Shown here: positions 54,775-64,000 of the stretch, one piece after another
Layout of the letters: each line of letters starts with the position of its first letter
Numbering within the stretch: the stretch's first letter is position 1
Origin: Scedosporium boydii
Lineage: Eukaryota > Ascomycota > Sordariomycetes > Microascales > Microascaceae
Assembly (NCBI GenBank): GCA_002221725.1
Contig: NJFT01000140.1
Location: forward strand, 43,071 to 107,070
Direction of reading: 5' to 3'
DNA length: 64,000 nt
Made by a program: the position numbers and the translations under genes
Notes under the pieces: model-generated
Seen by the model: only the letters and a program-made list of their open reading frames with translations
The model's database searches: none
What the model was told of the DNA's origin: nothing

Positions 54775-55615
54775 TAAACGCCCTCCTCTTAATTAAGAAT
54801 AAAGGGACAGGTCTAACAAAACTTCTAACTTGAAAGTGAAAAAGAACTAAGAACAATAAAACAAAGGATCTGTGAAGTCGAGCTTGGAGGAGCGTCCTCT
54901 CCCTACCGTTCATGACTTTTCCGCAATTCAAAAACATCTTTCTTGCCCCATGTCAACCCGTCAGCGAGATTGTTGATGGCCTCGCCCTCCATTTTCTTAT
55001 GGACGTACGCTTCGCCAATAAGTTTGTAGGAAGGACTTGGGACTGGCCCGATCTCCCGCAGGATGACAGGGACGCTACTGTTATAGAGGATACAGACGTA
55101 CTCCCCGGACCAAAATTACGAATCGCACCATTGTCTGAGAAATAAGTTTTCTAGGAGAAATGTTTAATAAACTATTTATTTTTATTCACGATGGTTTTCT
55201 CATTTCCTTTCCTTTCCGTTCCTTTCCTTTCCTTTCTCATCTTTTTTTCATTTGTCGATTTATTATATTTTTAGTATCCTTTTCTTAGTACCAAAATTGC
55301 ATGGTCATGTTCTCGTCGACAAAATACGGGACAAGTATTATTAAAGTTGGGGAATATCGTTAGACTGATGCAACTCGATCCATGGTCTTGGAACTGTCAA
55401 GATAAACTCCGGCCCAACAAGAGCCCTCGCTCGAAGTTTTGGTGGGGCGGCATCTCCGATTTTCCTCCTCTTGGTGGCGCTTGCCCTGAATCAGCACGCG
55501 ACAGAGGCCACAGTGCCGTGTCACAATTTTGTGACTGTCTCGAAGTTGGTCGACATCTTCACCGACAATTTCTCGATTGATCTCTCCAGAGAAAGCTCAC
55601 TTCATCAAACATACC
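54775..55615. other. Intergenic with coding-like fragment and microsatellite
   Basis: A plus-strand frame at 54912-55145 (SEIVDGLALHFLMDV and WDWPDLPQDDRDATVIEDTD) looks like a coding fragment of unknown family, possibly a further part of the preceding remnant. A TTTCC microsatellite lies at 55203-55236. Confidence 0.3.
55203..55236. repeat. TTTCC microsatellite
   Basis: About seven imperfect TTTCC units in gene-free DNA, followed by a T-rich stretch. Confidence 0.65.
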
Positions 55616-56683
55616 ATGTCGCCATCCATGCCACAACCAGAGATCTCCGGCCCAAGACCCCGGGCTTGCGCCGTCTGCCACAAGAAAGACGGCCTCATGC
55701 GTTGCTCCGCCTGCCAGGCAGTCCACTACTGCGGTCGCGACCACCAGACCTCCGACCGCCCAACCCACAAGAAGGCATGCACAATAGTCAAGAAGGCCCG
55801 CGCCAAGCTTGAACAGGAGGAGACGAACCTGCGAGAGTTACCCAGCGACTTTCTCACGCCGCCCAACCTCTTCGAGAATGCCGTCGGCCACTTTTGGGGC
55901 TACATCGAGACGCGTCCCTACATGCGGGCCCGCTATGGCTTGGTGGACAAGCTTCTTATGAACTTTGGCGGTGCCGGAGCCCCCGTCGATGTTGTCCAGA
56001 CTTGTCTCGACCACCTCTTGGACATGATCCGGCTCTGCCGCTCTGACAATATGGGTGTGCGAGACTCGATTCCCGCCTTGTACATCCGCCTCGGCAGGGA
56101 TCAGGACGCGTATGATTTTATGAAATGGTATGGCACTACTGGCGAGGAGATGGATTATGATTGGGCAAATATAGACCTGCCGTTTCTAGACGTCAAGGGT
56201 GCCGATGTTCTCGAGGCGCCCGTGAAGAGCTGGACGAGCAAGTACCTCAGCCTCAGCCACGCCATGTGTGTGAGCCTCATCAAAATCCACGTCCTGCTCG
56301 ACTTGGTAGCTATGCAAAATGTCACCAAAGCTCTACGGGGCAGCAGTCTACCGCCAGAGATCATCGACATCATCCGCAGTCACGTTATAAGCCGCGCAGT
56401 ATCTGCCCGATTCCTCCGGGCCGACACGAACGAGGTTTCGCGCCACATCAAAACCATCAAGGCCCAACTGAAACAGATTTTCCGAGGAATCAAGACCTAC
56501 AATCCCTGGTTCTGGCCGGCGATGCTGGAAGACGGCTACGCTGCCATGGCAGCTAGGCCTAACGAACCTTATGCTCATCAAACGCGGGAGGAGGCTTGTT
56601 TGGTGCTTAGCTTCAATTTCGTCTCGTGGGATGAGACACCTGGCGCGGTGCACATCATCAGGTGTCTAGCCAAGGAGTGTTGA
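55616..56683 (+). CDS. MYND zinc-finger protein
   Basis: A 355-aa intronless protein. The N-terminal MYND finger (residues 18-55) reads CAVCHKKDGLMRCSAC, YCGRDHQ and HKKAC. Seven of the usual ligands are present, but the position normally Cys in YCxxxCQ is Asp-His (YCGRDHQ), so His43 may coordinate zinc instead. The rest is a helical domain of fungal MYND proteins (LLMNFGGAGAPVDVVQTCLDHLLDMIRL, PALYIRLGRDQDAYDFMKWY, and a C-terminal PWFWPAMLEDGY). MYND fingers bind proline-rich peptides, so a role in protein-protein contact is likely. The start at 55616 (MSPSMPQPEI) is the first ATG of the frame. Confidence 0.8.
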   Translation: MSPSMPQPEISGPRPRACAVCHKKDGLMRCSACQAVHYCGRDHQTSDRPTHKKACTIVKKARAKLEQEETNLRELPSDFLTPPNLFENAVGHFWGYIETRPYMRARYGLVDKLLMNFGGAGAPVDVVQTCLDHLLDMIRLCRSDNMGVRDSIPALYIRLGRDQDAYDFMKWYGTTGEEMDYDWANIDLPFLDVKGADVLEAPVKSWTSKYLSLSHAMCVSLIKIHVLLDLVAMQNVTKALRGSSLPPEIIDIIRSHVISRAVSARFLRADTNEVSRHIKTIKAQLKQIFRGIKTYNPWFWPAMLEDGYAAMAARPNEPYAHQTREEACLVLSFNFVSWDETPGAVHIIRCLAKEC

Positions 56684-57426
56684 TGACTTGAAGAGGAGAG
56701 AAGTACAATCTGTGGCGGGGGGCGTAGATCACCCATGCATGGCACTGTTATGATCTCGAGGGATAGAAATCGACATGGAGCAGGGGATGATCACCAAGCC
56801 AAGTAACAAGCTTAGTGTGTACCAAGTAACGACAACTGACGATTAATTGACGACTTCCAATACCCGAATAGTTCAATGTTGTTCTTGAAGCCTTTGGAGC
56901 ATGTACGGTACCTCCGGTCTCTCTACGGGTCAGTGTTTAAGGTAAGTCTTGGTGTGCGAGGGGATGGAAAGCCTCGGAGAGGGAGCCCTGCTGCCTGTTT
57001 TGGTAGACTTGATGTTATGTCAGATCGAAGCGCATCGAACACGGTAATTGAGGGAGTTTCTAGGGTCGCTTTGTTGGTCACTAAATTCGATACTAGATTC
57101 CTACCTACCTCGTCAATAGGGGATGGACGCGGTATGTAGTAAATCTAAGTGACAGTCTATTTGCTGCCGTTATGAATATGTTCTTTAGATATCGGTTGGC
57201 ATTACAGGACTAAGTCAGTTACGAGCCTGGTTGCCGTCGAAGGCCACTACCAGAGTCCAGATGCTTCGGGGCCAAGCACGGCGCAGGTTACTTTATTAGT
57301 CGTTACACCCCAGTGATCGGCTTGGTATATCAGATTCATTATTTAGCTGGGACTGTCCAATGCCTGCACTATGTTTCCGTACTTTCGTCCATCTACATAA
57401 TGTCCCTTAAAATCGCCTTTCGCTAT
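56684..57426. other. Intergenic, no gene seen
   Basis: A region of 743 bases between convergent genes. The ORF 56876-57139 has no domain and is interrupted in neighbouring frames. Confidence 0.4.
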
Positions 57427-58062
57427 CTAAACCTTGCGGGCCGCAATAAAAGGGCGAGAATCGTTGCCCTTCGTCGCATGCAACTCATTCTCGACAATCT
57501 CAAACCCCGCTGCCTTAATCTGTTCGACCAAATCTGCCTCGCGAAATGACAACACGTTCGGTGCCATGCTAAGAGCCTTCATGGCAGGCAAAGCCAGCTT
57601 TATGAGGAAATTCATCTGCCCCACGCACACGGTCTTCGTGATGAACAGCCCGTCATCCTCAAGCATGGAGTGCACACTGCGCAGCGTCTCGGGCAGATCG
57701 CGCACGAGATGTAGGTAGTTGAATCCCAGGATGGCGTTGAACCGGGCCTTCTCGGCCGCCAGTGCCTCGGCGGTCGCCACGCGGAACGACAGGCCCGGAG
57801 TAGGAGATGCCGTGTTCTTTTCGTTTGCTATCTGGATCATCGCCGGCGAGATGTCGGTCGCTAGGTACGCTTCGGTGCCGGGAGCGAGGCGCAGGGCCGT
57901 GGACCCAGAGCCGCAGCCCAGCTCGAGGACGCGGTCGGTGGGTTTCAAGAAACTGGCCGTTCGATCTAGGGTCCGTTGGTAGCCGGCTTCGTCGGAGACC
58001 GGCTTCTTGGCGTAGGACTTTGCATGACTGTCCCAGAATTTCGCATCGGTCTCGACAGACAT
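57427..58062 (-). CDS. Class I SAM-dependent methyltransferase
   Basis: A 211-aa complete, intronless methyltransferase, close to small stand-alone bacterial and fungal enzymes. Motif I is RVLELGCGSGSTAL (about 44-57), motif II is EAYLATDISPAMIQIA, motif post-II is FRVATAEALAA, and motif IV is FNAILGFNYLHLVRDLPETLRSVHSMLEDDGLFITKTVC. A C-terminal helix-strand pair (LVEQIKAAGFEIVENELH) ends the fold. It starts MSVETDAKFWDSHAKSYAKKPV, the usual opening with the WD-x-x-A-x-x-Y stretch. It transfers a methyl group to a small molecule that cannot be identified from sequence. It lies alone between the MYND protein and a kinase-like gene. Confidence 0.88.
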   Translation of the reverse strand: MSVETDAKFWDSHAKSYAKKPVSDEAGYQRTLDRTASFLKPTDRVLELGCGSGSTALRLAPGTEAYLATDISPAMIQIANEKNTASPTPGLSFRVATAEALAAEKARFNAILGFNYLHLVRDLPETLRSVHSMLEDDGLFITKTVCVGQMNFLIKLALPAMKALSMAPNVLSFREADLVEQIKAAGFEIVENELHATKGNDSRPFIAARKV

Positions 58063-58885
58063 GGTATGTGATGGTTTGTATTATAGATCCGCGCTATGAT
58101 TTGTAGGGGCGTCTGCTTCCCACGGGATATGGTTTTTAGTTATTCGAATGTTTGGCTCTTAACTTGCGGGCGGACATCAGTCTTGGCTTCAGGAATCGCC
58201 GGAGTTCATATATCCTTAGAGGTCCAGCGAGCGCGAAGCTGCCAATGGCCCTTTGCGGGGTCTCTAGAGTTTCCGCGCCAATTGTGTACACATGCATGAT
58301 TCCAAAAGGATATCATCCATCCCGTGGCCGTTGACCAACCACCTCTCGGTGACGCAGCCATCGTCCCCAGGCAGCCGTATTTTCTCTTTTGTGATCATGG
58401 ATGGGTGGGCGCCGGAATTTATCTTGGCCTCTCGGCTCGCAACTATCCCGGCGGTCGTGACAATTCGTCCGTTCGTGATTGGGCATTTATGAATCCTCCC
58501 TGCATTTCATGGTCACTCTACCTTTGTATGCATTGCGTAATTGACAACCTACTATTTTCCGACTCTGCAGCTCCCTTATCAGACCGGACATATTCGTTCA
58601 CGGCTCTCAGGTATTGATATCAGTGTTTGAAGGCCACTAAGAATGAGGCTTCGAGCATAATTGCCAAAACACCTACATGGCATTTATCTACCTTGAATCA
58701 GGGATAACTAAAAGCACAACATGCTTGCTAACTCTCCTTTGCTATCCTAAACCTTAAAACCGACTAAAAGCACTGAAGGCCCGAGTCTCCTTTTCGTCCA
58801 TTTTCCGAACCACGCCCGGAGAAAGGCTTTGTTGTGTCGACTCGTACGGCGAACAACCAAGGAAGACATTGGAATGGACGTAGTC
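58063..58885. other. Intergenic, may hold the missing first exon of the kinase-like gene
   Basis: About 820 bases. The region 58770-58885 in the plus direction is open in one frame and could contain the unplaced 5' exon of the next gene. No other gene seen. Confidence 0.35.
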
Positions 58886-59782
58886 AGTCTCCCTTGAAAA
58901 ATCTCCGTCCACCGCTTTCTCTCCCGCGGAGCAATTGGATGGGTATACCAAATCAACGACCGCATCGCGCTGAAGTTCGCTCGTGATCCCGATTCTGAAG
59001 AATTTGCTAGAGAGAACAATATGTTCAATCTCCTTGAGAAACATCCCCGTCCACATGTCATCCAGAGCTTCCTCCGCCTTCCAAATGCCAATTTTCTCGC
59101 CTTTATTAGCGGTGGGTCTCTCGACGACCGCCTAAAATCACATCAGGTCCGCGACGGGCCTTTTGGGAAAGTTCTCTCCGTGAACAAGACAGAGCCGGTT
59201 GAGCTCGTAGAGCAGTGGCTCAAAGAACTCTCCAGCGCGGTGGTCTGGCTAGAATCTCTAGGTTATGCCCACGGCGACCTGCGCCCAAGTAACCTCTTAG
59301 ATGGAGGCGAGCATCTCAAGCTGGCGGATTTCGATTGCGTTGGGAAGGTTGGCGAGCCTTCAAGCGGGAACGGCGCCCCCTGGGCTCGGGTCCTGGGTGC
59401 AGATGCCGATGAGGTAGGGGCACAGAGAGGTTCGTTTGGGATAAACGGGCCGAGAACTGAACGGTTTGCTATCGGGTCCAATCTTTACTGCATGGTGTAT
59501 GGCTTTGAGCCGTACGAGGATAGGGACGACCGGGGTCCGGTAATTGTTGAGTTGCTCCAGGACATGAAGTTCCCAGAGTTGCGAGATGGGCGTTTGGACT
59601 CCATTATTTACCGGTGCTGGGCAGGGCGATATCAACAGCTGAAGGATCTGTTAGAAGAAACAAAAGCACTTAACGGCGTGGTGATTCCCTCTGAGACTGT
59701 GTCCCTCTCAAGGGAGTACTTCTATAGCTGCCGAAATGAGTGTCAGGTGTTGGTTGAAAACGGACTACTAGAAAGCATTTGA
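58886..59782 (+). CDS. Fungal kinase-like protein, N-terminus unresolved
   Basis: At least 298 codons of a kinase fold. The N-lobe is FSRGAIGWVYQINDRIALKFARD, with a glycine loop remnant and the beta-3 Lys in ALKF. Helix C is EEFARENNMFNLLEKH, the hinge is NFLAFISGGSLDDRL, the catalytic loop is YAHGDLRPSNLL (HGDLRPxN in place of HRDLKPxN) and the metal site is LADFDCVGK (DFD in place of DFG). GPRTERFAIGSNLYCMVYGFEPY follows where the APE segment and helix F lie. This is a common fungus-specific kinase-like group. Upstream of 58886 the frame meets a TAG, and an acceptor-like CGTAG sits there, so a first exon is missing from my model. The first in-frame ATG is at 59021. Catalytic Asp, Lys and Asn remain. 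Confidence 0.65.
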
Positions 59783-60585
59783 ACGATAGATCGGCATCAT
59801 GTTAGCCCAATTCTCGCTGTCTTCTTCTCTTTGCTTTGTCCTATCGCCTCAGGTAGCATGTGTCACAGGTCAACCTTGATTGAGGCTAAAGCGGTCACAT
59901 ATGGCAGAGGCAGCGACATGAATGCGACCCACATCTACGACTTGATCGGAGTGATCGAATATCAAGCATTCAAACTTCAATCATGCGTAGTAATCAAAGT
60001 GATCTCTGTTCAAGCAATACTGCAAACCCCCTCTGAAAGTGGGTTAGTTAAGTAGTAAGAGTCTCTTTTCTAGTAAAGATGGCGGCTAGAGGCTTGTTTC
60101 TCTGGGCTGCAGAGTGACAGACCTATGAATAACCATTCCGATTAAAGTCAAATTCAGCACTACCGATCGGAGGACGGAGGTCCATGCCGCAGCACACCGC
60201 CGCACACACCCGTTTAGTCTTTAGCACCAGCAAAAGGAGCATATGGTCCGAAGAAGTATTTACTCAGTAATCTTCAATTCACTTCTGATTCACCATACGA
60301 AAGCAACATCGGCCAGACTGACAAGGGTGGTAGTCCCTCCCCATCAAGGATTTTGCGATGAAGGGATGTGCTAAGACCCAATGATGGCGTCATCAACAAA
60401 GGAAATTTCGTGGATTCACCAACAGGAGGTTTTTGTTTCCCCCGCTCGAAGGAGTAATAAATATCGGGAATATCCCGACAGGCTGTCTCCATCTTGATTG
60501 CAGATGCTTTCCTTCCTGGTAAATCTTTGTAAGACCTGCGAATCGGATGATGCGGTGTAGATAGACGGCTCCCAGCAGGCCAAGC
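59783..60585. other. Intergenic before the large Zn2Cys6 regulator
   Basis: A region of 803 bases including the promoter of the next gene. No ORF, repeat or RNA gene recognised. Confidence 0.4.
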
Positions 60586-62904
60586 ATGTCGGATCAGAGC
60601 CGTTTTAATCTTCATCGATTCCGCATTCGTCCCTCGGCTGAGTCGGCTCCTCCCTTTAATCGACAGGAATCGCCGCCACAATCTGAACCTTTGGCATTCT
60701 CCGATTCGGCATCCGTCCGACGTCAGCCGGCGTTATTAGATGAACCCACCGTCTCCTCCGGTAGTAATAGGCCGGACACTTCAACTTCATTCAACCGGCC
60801 CCCGCGACCATCATCGATTAGCGACCCGGCATCCGCTCGGGGAATTCGGGCGTGTGAGCGGTGTCGCCAGTTCAAGAAGAGATGCAGCCGCACTTTCCCC
60901 GTCTGCACGCTCTGCGCCAATGCCGGCGTTCCGTGCTCTCTCACCGTCCGCGCCCGCGCTTCTGCCACCGAGCTCCAACGACTCCGGGCCCGTATTGAAT
61001 GGCTCTCTGAGATTGTCAATACCTATGTCCACGTCGAATCCTCTGGAATAGGGGCCGTTGAGACGGGAACGGACCCAGCTTCTTTTATTCGTGACCAGCC
61101 ACGCGCGTCGGAAACTCCCACGGACACCGCGTCGCCGCCATGGCCTGATTTCGATATGCACGCACTCCTGGGACCGATTGGCTCATTGGCTCCTGCTCTC
61201 GCTATACGTGAAACTTCGGACCTGGAGTCCACACTTGATGAGATTCCTCCAGCAAACACCACCACACTTCCTTCAATCATCCCAGACGCGGCTCATACGC
61301 CGCATCTCGGGCCTCCGAGTTCCCAGGCTCCAGAGACGGCGCGGACCCCCGAGGCGCGAAGTAGCTTTATTTTGAGACCACAAGCCTTCCACCACCCCGG
61401 AATCCCTCCTCGGAGATTTGTCGATGCCTATTTTAACAACGTCAACAAAGCGTATCCGCTAGCCAACCGGGCGCAAGTACTCCGGATGCTCGAGACCTTT
61501 GACAGTGATGCGAAGATCGATTACGAGGATCCTGAGTTTACTTTCTTGTATCTTGTCGTGGCAATCGGGAGCACGACGCTCGAGCGAGCTGGCCAGATTC
61601 CGAAGGGGACGTCGGCGCAGTTTACGGTGCAGTACCCCGTGATAGTTCAACAGTGCTTGGAAATGGGAGATGAGAAATCCGTACAAATTCTCGTGTTACT
61701 TTCTCTGTACTCTTTGTTCGATCCCCGAGGATCATCCACCTGGTCCATGGTGGGAGTCGCCGCTCGACAGATTATGTTACTCGGTCTGGATCGCCGAGCA
61801 CCCGACGTCTCCGCTGCGCGGGCTGAGCTTCGCCATCGATTGTTTTGGAGCGTTTATGTGATTGACAGCATGATGGCCGTAGCTCATGGACTACCGCCTG
61901 CACTCGTGGTGACCAACACAGACGTACCATTACCGGGACTCACCGTCGAGGAGTTGAGCTCCCCGGAGAGGTTACAGTTTGCCTCGACCCTACAGACAAA
62001 TCACCATGTAATCCGCTTACGACAGCTGGAGAACACGATTCTCAGCGAAATCCACCATAGGAAGCAGACAGCCATCTCAACTATGTCCGAAACCGATCGT
62101 CGGACGATCCTCCGCGACTTGAGAACCGATATCGACGCGTGGTATAACAGGGGCTGCCTGGTCCCAACAATGGGAAATGACAATATATCTGTCCATAGCG
62201 CATCCACTTGGCTGAGTGCCCGGTACTATCACCTGTTACTCACGCTGTACTACCCGTGCCAGTTCAATTCCTTCACGTCCTGCGTGTCTCCTGCGGAGCT
62301 GTTGCATTTTGCCCAAAAGCACCTGCAGGCGATGTCCATACTTCTTCAACAGCGCCAACAGCCGCTCAATCACATTACGCTCTGTCGCATGCTTCCCGTT
62401 GGGTTTGTTTTACTCTACGCATCTGCTTCTTCGGCGGACGACGGGCCTCTTCCAGTCCGGGACGAAGTCGGGCTTGTCATCAACATCCTCGAATCATTCC
62501 CCGAAGGCTGGGACAACGCACGCAAAGCCGCCGACATTTTCCGCCGGTTTCTCTCCGTCACGTCGAATCAGCCGACACTTGTGCCACTCCTCGGCTCCTC
62601 CGATACTCTGAACGACAGCATACGAGGTCGACGGCCGAGATCGCGCTACGCTGACGCGGCGAGCCCAGCCGTGGTTTCCCTTGTGTCGCTTATGCTCGAT
62701 GTTCTGGGGAAATCAACGTCCTACGCTCTGAATGAGTTCCCGGAAGTGCGCGAATCGGGCGACCTTTCTACCCTACAGAATCATCAAAAGACTACCGGTG
62801 ACGCTAGACGCCGGTTCGACGCCGGTTTATTTCCGGATCTTGCTTCGGCGGAGGACGCGGTGATGGACTACGCTTGGGGCTATCCGCAGCTGAGCTTTAT
62901 ATGA
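60586..62904 (+). CDS. Zn2Cys6 transcription factor with fungal_trans domain
   Basis: A 772-aa protein in one uninterrupted exon, which is unusual among the regulators here. The zinc cluster is complete at residues 90-117 (C-x2-C-x6-C-x6-C-x2-C-x6-C: CERCRQFKKRCSRTFPVCTLC). A short coiled-coil linker follows (ATELQRLRARIEWLSEIV). The middle homology region of the fungal_trans family spans about 280-560: FVDAYFNNVNKAYPLANRAQVLRML, SLYSLFDPRGSSTWSMVGVAARQIMLLGLDRR and RHRLFWSVYVIDSMMAVAHGLP. The C-terminus is rich in short hydrophobic helices and ends MDYAWGYPQLSFI. The next gene downstream encodes a convergent TauD-type dioxygenase, a possible target but without direct evidence. Confidence 0.9.
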   Translation: MSDQSRFNLHRFRIRPSAESAPPFNRQESPPQSEPLAFSDSASVRRQPALLDEPTVSSGSNRPDTSTSFNRPPRPSSISDPASARGIRACERCRQFKKRCSRTFPVCTLCANAGVPCSLTVRARASATELQRLRARIEWLSEIVNTYVHVESSGIGAVETGTDPASFIRDQPRASETPTDTASPPWPDFDMHALLGPIGSLAPALAIRETSDLESTLDEIPPANTTTLPSIIPDAAHTPHLGPPSSQAPETARTPEARSSFILRPQAFHHPGIPPRRFVDAYFNNVNKAYPLANRAQVLRMLETFDSDAKIDYEDPEFTFLYLVVAIGSTTLERAGQIPKGTSAQFTVQYPVIVQQCLEMGDEKSVQILVLLSLYSLFDPRGSSTWSMVGVAARQIMLLGLDRRAPDVSAARAELRHRLFWSVYVIDSMMAVAHGLPPALVVTNTDVPLPGLTVEELSSPERLQFASTLQTNHHVIRLRQLENTILSEIHHRKQTAISTMSETDRRTILRDLRTDIDAWYNRGCLVPTMGNDNISVHSASTWLSARYYHLLLTLYYPCQFNSFTSCVSPAELLHFAQKHLQAMSILLQQRQQPLNHITLCRMLPVGFVLLYASASSADDGPLPVRDEVGLVINILESFPEGWDNARKAADIFRRFLSVTSNQPTLVPLLGSSDTLNDSIRGRRPRSRYADAASPAVVSLVSLMLDVLGKSTSYALNEFPEVRESGDLSTLQNHQKTTGDARRRFDAGLFPDLASAEDAVMDYAWGYPQLSFI

Positions 62905-63077
62905 TTACATTCGAATTAGACACAATTCTACCGTTATATTAGTGCCAAGTATGCCCAAAATACCGAAAAAGGAGGAGAGTAAATGTTTGCCGGAGGCCAG
63001 CCGAATCTAAACTAATAGAGTTTTAATATGCATGGAAGTGGCGGCGTAAATCCTTTTCTTTTTCCTCTGTCGTCGCA

Positions 63078-63880
63078 CTACTTAGAATACGGCTCCGGCT
63101 TGACACCATATGGGATCATCCGCACCATATGCCTCCTCTCATGATCCTTGAAATCCGGAATAGCGGTATGGGCAACCGATCGCTGATCCCAGATCACGAC
63201 CGAGCCCTTCTCCCATTTCAACCGGCAACCGAAGTCCAGGCTCCGGATGTGATTGTTCAAAAACGATAGCAGAGCCTCTGACTCCTCGGGCAAGAACCCG
63301 TCTACCGCGTGTGCGATCGTAGGACTGACGAACAGGGACGGCTTTCCCGTGACGGGGTGTTTGATGACGAGGGGGTGCGTCGCATTGATAGCTTCCGCGT
63401 ATGCGCGCTCGGCGCCGACGCGACGGACCTCGCCGATAGAAGCAGAGGTGTGCCGCAGCTTCAGGGAATGAAGTGTCTCGCGGAATGCGGGCGAGAGAGC
63501 CTCGTAGGCTGCGGGAAGGGAAGTAAAGGCCGTATCGCCACCACCGGCTTCGGGAATCTCGAGGACCCAGAAAAAGGTGGTTGAGGGAATATTGGCCGTG
63601 AATGTCTGGTCAATGTGCCACAGGTCGTAGGTTGTGTGCGGCCCCAGAAGACTTCGGAGGTTTCCCCTGGAAGTATCGTCTCAGCACCTGAGGTCGGCAT
63701 AGAAGTAGGGGGGAAGGAATATAATCGAGATGCTTACGAGTTCTCATCAGCATAGACAACGTGGAACTCAGAGCTGGTACCCTTGGGGAATCCAATGGTA
63801 GGGTGCTTGTGAAGAGGACCATAATGCCTCGCGATTTCAAGCTGTCGCTCGAAACCAATGTCGGCAAAATCTTGGTCTCT
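63078..63880 (-). CDS. TauD/TfdA-type Fe(II)/2-oxoglutarate dioxygenase, 5' end beyond window
   Basis: Two exons are visible, 63880-63738 and 63666-63078 (71-nt intron, phase 2), at least 243 codons. The first starts after an acceptor (CAATTAG), so one or more exons lie past the window end. The join gives VYADENSGNLRSLLGPHTTYDLWHIDQTFT, in which HID is the metal-binding His-x-Asp. IPSTTFFWVLEIPEAGGGDTAF follows, then the distal part VVIWDQRSVAHTAIPDF with the second metal His, and RRHMVRMIPYG with the 2-oxoglutarate-binding Arg. It resembles fungal taurine/sulfonate and alpha-ketoglutarate-dependent dioxygenases, which release sulfite or hydroxylate a small acid. The substrate is unknown. Confidence 0.82.
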
Positions 63881-63960
63881 CTAATTGAGCAAACAGCAAG
63901 CGGGTTGTATTAGTCTACAATTCTAGATAGATTTTTCAAGTTGAGGAGAGGAGAGAGCCA

Positions 63961-64000
63961 AAAAAAAAAAAAAAAAAAAAAAAACAAAAAAAAAAAACAA
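63961..64000. repeat. Poly-A tract at window end
   Basis: About 40 bases of A with two C interruptions. On the minus strand it is a T tract upstream of, or within an intron of, the dioxygenase gene. Such tracts are prone to assembly error. Confidence 0.6.

Noticed and set aside
1..64000. tRNA, rRNA, CRISPR or transposase genes
   Set aside because: I looked for B-box-like GGTTCGAATCC strings, tandem spaced repeats and DDE/reverse-transcriptase motifs and found none. A covariance-model scan would be decisive.

Overview
The window is nuclear DNA of a filamentous ascomycete (Pezizomycotina). The evidence is the short GT-AG introns (about 48-135 nt, a few longer), four Zn2Cys6 regulators, fungus-specific families (DUF7735 secreted protein, Clr5-ankyrin protein, DUF7708/NB-ARC/TPR NLR-like protein), class III aminotransferases and BBE-like flavin oxidases, with no operon structure. 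A Sordariomycete is the likeliest source, by family content only. All exon junctions below were placed by hand from reading frame, splice signals and family motifs.

Layout. 0-8 kb: relic of an alpha/beta hydrolase, a GPI-type secreted protein, a conserved unknown protein, a P-loop kinase pseudogene with an in-frame stop, and an intact PhzF-like enzyme. 8-33 kb: a dense metabolic locus without a PKS, NRPS or terpene synthase. It holds an amino-acid/GABA-type permease, regulator 1, FAD oxidase 1, an ornithine-aminotransferase-like enzyme, FAD oxidase 2, a secreted alpha/beta hydrolase, regulator 2, a tubby-like protein, a Baeyer-Villiger-type monooxygenase with a one-base frameshift, a second class III aminotransferase, and regulator 3, which has lost one zinc-binding cysteine. 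33-38 kb: pyroglutamyl peptidase I, a kinase-like protein and a CmcJ/NvfI-like oxygenase-family gene. 38-40 kb: AT-rich island and gene-poor DNA. 40-48 kb: a 1,275-aa NLR-like protein with a C-terminal Cys4-Gln tail, and a type II membrane beta-lactamase-fold protein. 48-55 kb: a broken Clr5-ankyrin gene and small degenerate ORFs. 55-64 kb: MYND protein, methyltransferase, a second kinase-like protein, a large intronless Zn2Cys6 regulator and a TauD-type dioxygenase cut by the window end.

Main result. An 11-bp element, WATCTARGCGC, occurs six times as an exact core and four more times with one change. I see it only between 10.1 and 31.1 kb and only between genes: in the permease/regulator 1, FAD oxidase 1/aminotransferase 1 and monooxygenase/aminotransferase 2 divergent promoters, and before FAD oxidase 2 and regulator 3. 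It is absent from the intervening hydrolase/regulator 2/tubby block. I read it as the operator of a co-regulated, apparently undescribed amine or amino-acid pathway. The product or substrate is unknown.

A second theme is decay. Two in-frame stops sit where CAA or CAG would fit (C-to-T at CpA, as repeat-induced point mutation gives), and several single-base frameshifts lie in otherwise conserved genes.
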